From assembly GCF_904849725.1 (NCBI RefSeq), contig NC_058520.1, forward strand, positions 396,255,993-396,319,992: a DNA stretch of 64,000 nt. The letters are read 5' to 3'. Below, one piece after another: positions 55,096-64,000 of the stretch. Under the pieces are notes generated by a model, which saw nothing but the letters and a program-made list of their open reading frames with translations, was not told where the DNA came from and made no database searches. The DNA is from Hordeum vulgare subsp. vulgare. Taxonomy: Eukaryota; Streptophyta; Magnoliopsida; Poales; Poaceae. Each line of letters starts with the position of its first letter. Position 1 is the stretch's first letter. A program made the translations under genes and the position numbers.

Positions 55096-58000
55096 GTCTC
55101 CCACTTGCACTAGAGTCAATAATCTAGTTCACATCACTATGTGATTCACACCCAATAAGTTCTGGGGTTTATCATGTTTTGCTTGTGAGAGAGGTTTTAG
55201 TCAACGGTTCTAAATCCTTCAGATCCGTGTGCGCTTTAAAAATCTCTATGACAAACTGTAGATGCTGCTACCACGCTCCACTTGGAACTATTCCAAATGA
55301 CTGCTCTAGTATACGAATCCGGTTTTATACTCACAGACATTCGGATTGGTGTCAAATCTTGCACCTACGTAAACCTTTACGATGAACTCTTTTATCACCT
55401 CCATAATCGAGAAATATTTCCTTAGTCCTCAAGTTACTTAGGATAATTTTGACCGTTGTCCAGTAATTCATTCCTGGATAACTCTTGTACCCCTTGACAG
55501 ATTCATGGCAAGGCACACATTAGGTACGGTACACAGCAAAGCATACTATAGAGCCTACGGCTAAGCCATATAGGACGACCATTGTCCTTTCTCTTTCTTC
55601 TCTAGTGGTCAATCTTTGAGTCTTTACTCAAATTCACACCTTACAATAGAGTTAAGAACTCCTTTGACTGATCTATTTTCAAGTAGCTTAATGCAGGTTT
55701 TCCTTTGAAAATCTCCTTTGAAGCAACCCTATATGCTTTACATAAATCTACATTATTTCCAATCAACAATATGTCAACCACATATACATATCAGAAATTC
55801 TATATTGCTCCCACTCACTTTCTTGGAAACACAAGTTTCTCATAAATATTGTATAAACCAAAAAGCTTTGATCATCTCATCAAAGCGTATATTCCAACTC
55901 CGAGATGCTTGCTCCAGTCCATAGAAGAACAGGTGGAGCTTGCATACTTGTTAGCATCCTTAGGATCGACAAAACCTTTTGGTTGTATACCATACAACCT
56001 TTCCTCAAGGAAACCGTCGAGGAAACAATGTTTTGACATCCATCTGCAAGATGTCATAATTGAAAAATGCAGCAATTGCTAATATAATCCCAACACACTT
56101 TAGCATCGCTACGGGTGAGAAAGTCTCATCATAGTCAACTCCTTCAACTTGTTAGAAACCTCTTTGTGATAATCCGAGCTTTTCTAAATGGTGACATTTA
56201 CCATCACATTCTGTCTTCCTTTTACAGATCCATTTGTACTTAATAGCCTTACGACACTCAAGTAGTTCTTCCAAAGTCCACACTTTGTTTTCATACATGG
56301 ATCCTATCTTGGATTTCATGGCCTCCAACCATTTGTTGGAATCCTGGCCCATTATCGCTTCTCCATAGCTCGTAGGTTCATTGTTGTCGAGCAACATGAC
56401 CTCTAAGACACGATTACCGTACCACTCTGGAGCAGTACGTGTCCTTGTCGACCTACGAGGTTTGGTAGTGACTTGATCTTAAGCTTTCATGATCGCCATC
56501 ATCAGCTACCACTTCAACTGGTGTAGGCGGCACAGGAACAATTTCCAGCGCCCTTCTACTCTCTGGTTGAAGTGACAGTTCAAAACCCTCATCAAGGTTC
56601 ACCATCCTCCCACTCAATTCTTTAGAGAGAAACTCTTTCTCGAGAAAGGAACCGTTTTTCATCAACAAACACTTTGCTTTTGGATCTGAGATAGGAGGTA
56701 TACCCAATTGATTCCTTTGGGTATCCTATGAAATGCAATTATCCACTTTGGGTTTGAGCTTATCACGCTAAAGCCTTTTGACATAAGCATCACAGCCCCA
56801 AACTTTAAGAAACGACAGTTTAGGTTTCTCTAAACCATAGTTCATACATTGTCATCTCAACGGAATTAAATGGTTCCCTCTATAAGGTGAATGTGGTTTT
56901 CTCTAATGCATAACCCCAAAATGATAGTGGTAATTCGATAAGAGACATTATAATATGCAACATATCTAATAGGGCGCTGCTATGATGTTTGGACACACCA
57001 TCACACTATGGTGTTCTAGGTGGCATGAATTGTGAACCAATTTTCACATTGTCTTAAATGTATACCAAGCTCGCAACTCATATGTTCATCTCTATGATCA
57101 CATCATAGATATTTCACCCTCTTGTCATGACGATCATCAACTTCACTCTGAAATTGCTTGAACTTTTCCATAATTCAGGCTTGTGATTCATCAAGTAAAT
57201 ACACTTGTATCTACTCAAATCATCTGTGAAGTAAGAACATAATGATATCCACTGCGTGCCTCAACACTCATTAGACATGATACATCAAAATGTATTATTT
57301 CCAATAAGTCACTTGCTCGTTCCATCTTACTGAAAACGATGCCTTCAGTCATCTTGCCCATGTGGCGTGATTTGCATGTCTCAAGTGAATCAAAATCAAG
57401 TGAGTCCAAAAGATCCATCTGCATAGAGCTTTTTCATGCGTTTACACCAATGGGCATTGTTCGCATGTCTCAAACGATTAAAAAACGAGTGAGTCCAAAG
57501 ATCCATCAGCATGGAGCTTCTTCGTGCGTTTTATACCAATATGACTTAAGCGGCAGTGCCACAAGTAAGTGGTACTATCATTACTACTTTGTATCTTTTG
57601 ACATCATTTTGGGAACATGTGTCTCACTACGATCAAGATTCAATAAACCATTCATATTTAGGTGCATGAACATTGAAGGTATTATTCAAGTAAATAGAGT
57701 AACCATTAATCTCTTTAAATGAATAACCGTATTGCAATAAACACAATCCAATCATGTTCATTCTCAACGCAAACACCAAACAACATTTAGGTTTAGTACT
57801 AATCCCGGAGGTAGAGGGAGCGTGCGATGGTGATCTCATCAACCTTGGAAACACTTCCAATACACATCGTCACCTCGCCTTTAGCTAGTCTCCATCTATT
57901 CCGTAGCTTTTATTTAGAGTTACTAACATTTGGCAACTGAACCGGTATCTAATACCCAGGTGCTACTAGGAGTACTAGTGAAGTAAACATCAATAACACG

Positions 58001-58690
58001 TATATCTAATATGCTTCTATTGACGTTGCCAGCCTTCTTATCTACCAAGTGCCTAGGGTAGTTCCACCTCACTGATTATTCCCCACATCATAGAAGCACA
58101 TAGTCTTGGGTTTGGTTTCAACCTTGGGTTTCTTCTTTGGAGTAACAACTGACTTGTCATTCTCGAATTTTCCCTTCTTTCCCTTGCCCTTCTTGAAACT
58201 AGTGGTTTTACTAACCATCGACACTTGATGCTCCTTCTTGATTTCTACCTTCGCTATCTCAAACATCGTGAATAGCTCAGGGATCATCTTCTCCATCCCT
58301 GGTATGCTATAGTTCATCACGAAGCTCAGTAGCTTAGTGGCAGTGACTTTAGAGAACTATGTCAATCACTATCTTATCTCGAAGATCAACTCCCACTTGA
58401 TTCAAGTATTGTAGCACCCAACAATCTGAGCACATACTCAACGATCGAGTTTTTCTCCTTTACTTTGCGGACAAAGAATCTTGTCGGAGGTCTTACACCT
58501 CTCAACACGGTCATGATCCTGAAATCCTAATTTAAGCTCTTGGAACATCTCATATGTTCCGTGACATTCAAAATGTTTTGGAGGCTCAATTCTAAGCCGT
58601 AAAGAAAGACGCACTAAACTATCATGTAGTCATCAAAACATGTATGTTAGATGTTTGCATCATCAACAAACGATGCTTGGGGTAGTTCAC
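55096..58690 (-). pseudogene. Degenerate gag-pol of the second BARE-type copia
   Basis: Minus-strand pieces: gag near 58660-58069 with SKTTSFKKGKGKKGKF and KTMCFYDVGNNQ (a knuckle remnant); pre-integrase with CLVFALRMNMIGL near 57800; integrase pieces with LDSLDFDSLETCKSRHMGKM near 57420-57360; QLGIPPISDPKAKCLL near 56700; RT N-terminus from 56397 with YGEAIMGQDSNKWLEAM and KVWTLEELLE; further RT/RNase H pieces to 55100. Stops and shifts occur every 100-250 bases, so nothing is translatable. Confidence 0.8.
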
Positions 58691-60270
58691 TCATACGTCT
58701 CCAACGTATCTATAATTTTTTATTGTTCCATGATATTATATTATGTGTTTGGATGTTTTATATGCATTAATATGTTGTTTTATATTATTTTTGGGACTAA
58801 CCTATTAATCTAGAGCCTAGTGCCAGTTTCTGTTTTTTCCATGTTTTTGAGTATTGCAGATAAGGAATATTAAACGGAGTCCAAACGAAACAAAATCTCC
58901 GAAAAGATTTTTCTTGGACTAGAAGACACCCACGAGACTAGGAGTAGGGGGCAGGGCAACTGCCAGGAGGCCACAAGCATGCAGGGCGCACCCTGGGGGT
59001 GGTCGCGCCCCCAGGCTTGTGGGCCCCATGCACGTCTCCTAACCCTATTCTTTGGCCTATAAATTCCCAAATATTCCCTTATCGCCAAAGAGAGCCACAA
59101 AAATACTTTTACGCCCCCGGGAGCCTCTGTTCCCGAGAGATCCAATCTGGGAGCCTTTTTTGGTAACCTGCCGGAGAGGGAATTGATCACCGAGGGCATG
59201 TACATCAACTCCATTGCCCCTCCGATGATGTGTGAGTAGTTCACCACACACATACGGGTCCATAGCTAGTAGCTAGATGGCTTCTTATCTCTCCTTGATC
59301 TTCAATACCATGTTCTTCATGATCTTCATGGAGATCTATCCGATGTAATACTCTTTTGCGGTGTGTTTGTCGAGATCCGATGAATTGTGAGTTTATGTTC
59401 AGATTATCTATGAATATTATTTGAGTCTCTTCTGAATTCTTATATGCATGATTTCATATCTTTGCAAGTCTCTTCGAATTATTGGTTTGGTTTGGCCAAC
59501 TAGATTAGTAATTCTTGCAATCGGAGAAGTGCTTAGCTTTGGGTACAATCTTGCGGTGTCCTCACCGAGTGACAAAGTAGGGGTAAGGAGGCATGTATTG
59601 TATTGTTGCCATCAAGGATAAAAAGATGGGGTTTTCATCATATTGCTTGAGTTTATCCCTCTACATCATGTCATTTTACTTAATGCGTTACTCTATTCTT
59701 CATGAACTTAATACTCTAAATGCACGCAGGACTTGCTCGACGTGTGGAGTAATAGTAGTAGATGCAGAATCGTTTCGGTCTACTTGACACGAACGTGATG
59801 CCTATATGCATAATCATTTCTTTAGATATCTTCATAATTATTTGCTTTTCTATCAATTGCTCGACATTAATTTGTTCACCCACCGCATTATTTTCCTTCA
59901 TGAGAGAAGCCTCTAGTGAAACCTATGGCCCCCGGGTCTATTTTCCATATTATATTTTCAGATCTATAAACCAAAAATACCAAAAAATACTTTGCTGCAA
60001 TTTATTTACTTTTGTTTCCGCAATCTTTTATATCTATCTCTATCAGATCTCTTCCTTGCAAATAACTCTGAAGGGATTGACAACCCCTTTATAGTGTTGG
60101 GTGCAAGTGTTTGATTATTTGTGTAGGTACTACTATTAGGGCCTTGCTTGTTCCTCCTACTGGATTGATACCTTGGTTCTCAACAAACTGAGGGAAATAC
60201 TAATCTACTTCGATGCATCACCCTGTCCTGTTAAAGGGAAAATCAATGCAAGCTCAAGAGGTAGCAAGAA
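58691..60270 (+). repeat. 5' LTR of Sabrina-like element B
   Basis: About 1.58 kb. It is collinear throughout with the split LTR of element A. It contains the inverted repeat CCACAAGC ... GCTTGTGG (58971-59022) around a GC-rich core. The 3' boundary is approximate. Confidence 0.75.
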
Positions 60271-60277
60271 GGATTTC

Positions 60278-60294
60278 TTGCGACGTTACCGGGG
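60278..60294 (+). other. Degenerate Asp-tRNA primer binding site of element B
   Basis: TTGCGACGTTACCGGGG aligns to TGGCGCCGTTGCCGGGG with three mismatches. Confidence 0.65.
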
Positions 60295-60502
60295 AGGATA
60301 CATAGCAAGATCACGTCTACCAAGTACCCATCACAAACTCATCTCTTGCATTTACTTTATTTGCCATTTGCCTCTCGTTTTCCTCTCCCCCACTTCTAAA
60401 AAGATTTTCAGAAAATACCATAAATATTTGCCTTTTTATTCCCCATTTTTTCGTTCGTCTTTTTGTTTGCTGCTTGTGTGCTAGATTGCATGCTTTGTCA
60501 CG

Positions 60503-61615
60503 ATGGCTCAAGAGAGTACCAAGATATGTGAATTTTCCACTACTAATAATAATGATTTTATTAGTACTTCGATTGCTCCCGCCACTAGTGCGGAATCTTG
60601 TGAATTTCTCTTGAGATTGATTCTTTGAAAATTAGATCTATTCCACCCAAGCATGATATTAATGAGTCTTTAAAAGCTATGAGAATTTCTATTGATGAGT
60701 GTAAAGGAAGAACCGCTAGAATATGTGCTAAGCGTGAATAGCTTGAAAAGGTGTTTTCTCGTGATAATAGTGATGAAGATCTTAAATTGATTGGTGTGAC
60801 ACCTATTGAATCTATGTATTCTAGTACAAATCTTGAAAAATGGGATTTGAGATGAGTCAACTTTAGTTAAAAGGCGTCCCAATGATTTGGAGTTTTTAGA
60901 TCTTAATGATAAGATTGATAAAAGTGGGATGGAAGAGGTCAAAACTTTAAATAGAAATGAGCCCAGTCTTTCGGATTTCGAGGACTTTAATTATGGTAGT
61001 TTCTCTTTGATTCATTGTGTTTCCTTGTTACAATCCATGTTGAATTCTCCACATGCTTATAGTCAAAATAAATCTTTTACTAATATTGTGGATGCCATGA
61101 TGAAATAATTTGAAGAAAAACTTGAGTTGGAAGCTTCTATACCTAGAAAGCTTTATGATGAGTGGGAACCTAATAGTAAAAGTAAAATTAAAGATTATGA
61201 GTGCCATGCTTTGTGTGATTTGGGTGGTAGCGTTACCATGATTCCGAAAACTTTATGTGATGTGCTAGGATTTCGTGAATTTGATGATTGTTCTTTAAAT
61301 TTGCACCTAGCGGATTCTACAATTAATAAACCCACGGTAAGTATTAATGATGTTATTGTTGTTGCAAATAGGAATTATGTGCCCGTAGATTTCATTGTTC
61401 TTGATATAGATTGCAATCCTACATGTCCTATTTTTCTTGTTAGACCTATCCTTAGAACAACTGGTGCAATTATTGATATGACGGAAGGAAATATTAGATT
61501 CAAATTTCCATTAAGTAAAGGCATGGAGCACTTTCCTAGAAAGAAAATAAGATTACCTTATGAATCTATTATGAGAGCTACCTATGGATTGCAAACCAAA
61601 TATGACAATACCTAG
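60503..61615 (+). pseudogene. Sabrina-like gag/protease remnant of element B
   Basis: Starts at ATG 60503 (MAQESTKICEF). The frame shifts near 60608, continues as SIPPKHDINESLKAM, and returns to the original frame by about 60880. TAA at 61106-61108 is then passed. From 61127 a 162-codon open stretch encodes a retropepsin-like domain: ECHALCDLGGSVTMIP with the catalytic Asp near 61217, then FIVLDIDCNPTCPIFLVRPI and MEHFPRKKIRLPYESIM. Gly-Gly-Ser replaces the usual Gly-Ala-Ser. It ends with TAG 61613-61615 and no RT follows. The protease type is that of Athila-lineage elements, consistent with the Asp PBS. Confidence 0.75.
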
Positions 61616-64000
61616 ATCTATTGCATTATGCCTAGCTAGGGGCGTTAAACAATGGCGCTTCTTGGGAGGCAACCCAATTTTATTTGTTTTGCTTGTGTTT
61701 TTAAGTGATTAACACATTATTACCTCTGTAATAATTGTGTTTTCTTGTTTAATTAGTGTTTGAGCCAAGTAACACCTCTGGGATGGTCTACGGTGTTTGC
61801 AAGTTGATTTTGCTGAAAAACAGAAACTTTCGCCCTCAGTCCAGGAATTTTATAAATTTACTAGAACGTGTTTTTGATGTGCATTTTTTACACAATATTG
61901 GCTTACAAATTGGCCATATCTTCCTAATGTTGCAGAATTTTTGGAGTTGCAGAAGTATTCGAAGAAAACAGATTGCTACAAACTGTTCTGTTTTTGACAT
62001 ATTCTGTTTTCTTTGTGTTGTTTGCTTATTTTGATGAATCTATGGGTTGTATCGGGGGGATGAATCATGGAGAAGTTTTAATAAACTAAATATTACATCA
62101 ATATAAATAAAGAATGAGTTCAATACCTAAAGTAGTGATTTATTTTTCTTATACTAACGGATCTCATGAGTTTTCAGTTGACTTTTGTGTTGTGAAGTTT
62201 TCAAGTTTTGGTTAAAGATTTGATGGACTATGGAATAAGGAGTGGCAAGAGCCTAAGCTTGGGGATTCCCAATGCACCCCAAGCCGTATTCAAGTATACC
62301 AAAGATCCTAAGCTTGGGGATGCGCCGGAAGGCATCCCCTCTTTCGTCTTCAATCCATCGGTAGATTTATTTGAGGCTATATTTTTATTCACCACATGAT
62401 ATGTGTTTTGCTTGGAGAGTCTTGTATGATTTGAGTCTTTACTTTCTAGTTTTCGACAATCATCCTTGCTGCACACATCTCTTTAGAGAGAGACACGTTG
62501 AATCATGAATTTATTAGAATACTCTTTGTGCTTCACTTATATCTTTTGAGATAGGCAATGTTGCTCTAGTGCTTCACTTATACTCCATCCGCCTAGAAAT
62601 ACTTGTCCTAAAAATGTATACAATGGATGTATCTTTAACTAAAATAAGTCTAGATACATCCATTTCTAGGACAAGTATTTCCGGGTGGAGGGAGTATCTT
62701 TTAGAGCACAACGGTGTTGTGTTTTATAGAAATTATTAAACTCTCATACTTCACTTATATTATTTTGAGAGTTCCTTAAACATCATGGTAATTGGTTTAG
62801 GTTATGAATTTAGTCCTAATATAATAGGCATCCAATAGGGATATAATAAAAACTTTCATTTTAAGTGCATTGAATATGATGAGAAGTTTGATTCATTGCA
62901 TATAGTTTTGAGATATGAAGATGGTAATATGAGAGTCGTGCTAGTAACTAATTGTGAATTAGAAAAATACTTCTGTTACAGCTTTTGATTATTGTAGCAT
63001 GCACGTATGGTGAACCATTATGTGATGAAGTCCAAGTATGATTTGTTTAATGATTGTCCACCTTTGTGTGGAGGTTGGGATCGCGCAATGGTTAACTCCT
63101 ACCAACCCTTCCCCAAGGAGCATGCATCTAATACTTTACTTCGATAACTAATAGGCTTTTGCAATATGTATGTGAGTTCTTTATGACTAATGTTGAGTTC
63201 ATGGATTATACGCACTAGCACCCTTCCACCTTCGCTAGCCTCTCTAGTACCACGCAACTTCCGCCGGTACATTAAACCCACCTTCCTCAAAACAGCCACC
63301 ATATATCTTCCTCAAAATAGCCACCATATATTTTCCTCAAAACAACCACCACATCTACCTATTATGGCATTTTCATAGCCATTCCGAGATATATTGCCAT
63401 GTAAAACCACCGCCTCTTTTTTACGACACACACCTTCACTTCCATATTGCTTATAGAGTCATATTTTGTTCTAGATATCGAGTTGTAATCTTTTGAGTTG
63501 TAAGTAAATAAAAGTGTGATGATTTGCATTATTAGAGCATTGTCCCGTGTGATAAAAAGGATGATGGAAGCTGTGATTCCCTCACAAGTTGGGATGAGTC
63601 TCCGGACTTTACAAAAAATAAAAGAGGCCAGCGAAGCCCATAAAAAATAAAAGAGGCCATAGAAGACCATCCAAAAATAGAAAAAAAAGAAAAAATAAAA
63701 AATCGAGAGAAAGAGAGAAGGGACAATGCTTCTATCTTTTTCCACACTTGTGCTTCAAAGTAGCACCATGTTCTTCATAGAGAGTCTCCTATTTGGTCAC
63801 TTTCATATAACTAGCGGCATTAGATATTTTGCACAAGCACTTAGTTTTATTTTTGAGCTTTCATACACTTATAGCTCTAGTGCATTTGTTGCATGGCAAT
63901 CCCTACTCACTCACGTTAATATCTATTGATGGCATCTCCATAGCCCGTTGATATGCCTAGTTGATGTGACACTATCTTCTTCCTTTCTTTTTCGCAACCT
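61616..64000 (+). other. Element B 3' non-coding region
   Basis: No gene. Shared blocks with element A: GCCTAGCTAGGGGC near 61628, GGGAGGCAACCCAA near 61662, two CCTAAGCTTGGGGAT boxes (62250 and 62308), and the 63480-64000 tail. A Stowaway MITE lies at 62583-62694. Confidence 0.6.
62583..62694. mobile_element. Stowaway MITE (112 bases)
   Basis: Ends CTCCATCCGCCTAGAAATAC and, inverted, CTCCCTCCACCCGGAAATAC form long inverted repeats, with TA on each side (62581-62582 and 62695-62696). Nearly the whole element folds as a hairpin (ACTTGTCCTA ... TAGGACAAGT). Element A at about 47260 shows the empty site. It resembles Thalos/Athos-type Triticeae MITEs. Confidence 0.9.

Larger units (their letters stand above)
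53317..58690 (-). mobile_element. Second BARE-type copia, 5' part missing, inverted relative to the first
   Basis: The 3' LTR (53317-55095) and polypurine tract (minus strand of 55096-55107) are followed by RNase H, RT, integrase, pre-integrase and gag remnants in order up to 58690, where element B begins. The same families of segments occur in the first copy, with heavy independent decay. The 5' LTR is not in the window and could lie beyond element B. Confidence 0.85.
58691..64000 (+). mobile_element. Sabrina-like gypsy element B, runs off the window
   Basis: The LTR starts (T)CATACGTCTCCAACG, a one-base variant of the Sabrina-type TGATACGTCTCC, and cuts the second BARE-type copia. A degenerate Asp PBS, gag/protease ORF remnants, GCCTAGCTAGGGGC and two CCTAAGCTTGGGGAT boxes follow. 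No RT or integrase is seen. The 3' LTR is outside the window. Confidence 0.75.

Overview
The window is intergenic DNA from a large-genome grass. Its LTR families (a BARE/WIS/Angela-type copia, a SIRE/Maximus-lineage copia, Athila-lineage gypsy elements and Sabrina-like gypsy elements) point to the Triticeae (wheat, Aegilops, barley, rye). I see no intact host gene. Almost every base can be placed in a stack of nested transposable elements. Family names come from recognising the sequences and have not been checked against a repeat database.

Layout. (1) 1-29872: a degenerate BARE-type copia on the + strand with its 3' LTR at 28016-29872; its 5' end lies outside the window. It is split by a 14.4-kb SIRE/Maximus-lineage copia (823-15237, minus) and a 10.1-kb Athila-lineage gypsy (16437-26577, minus, perfect CGTAC target duplication). 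(2) 29873-33789: a decayed MULE/FAR1-type transposase gene (+) with two arrays of a degenerate TTGCCATG repeat. (3) 33790-53316: a Sabrina-like gypsy (+), split by a 9.9-kb CACTA transposon (34199-44056) and a 3.3-kb hAT (48127-51425). The CACTA carries exons of the splicing-factor gene PRP31 and was itself entered by a young GC-rich Reina-type chromovirus (35664-41177, perfect TCAAG duplication) and a mariner-type element (42565-43894). (4) 53317-58690: a second BARE-type copia (minus), cut off by (5) a second Sabrina-like element (58691 to the window end) that holds a Stowaway MITE.

Main points of interest. In the Maximus-lineage element, the large third ORF after pol is preceded by what looks like a complete RNA polymerase II promoter: G-box, E2F-type site, TATA box, a first exon without ATG, and a candidate intron ending 9 bases before the start codon. 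That ORF stays in one frame for 1,239 codons, with only in-frame stops as damage, and its C-terminus looks nuclear rather than envelope-like. The same element has a candidate intron between gag and protease whose removal takes out every stop in that junction. The CACTA is a clear host-gene capture. The Reina element has nearly identical LTRs yet a pol broken at several points.

Reading frames were followed by eye. LTR divergences are hand counts from partial alignments and are approximate.
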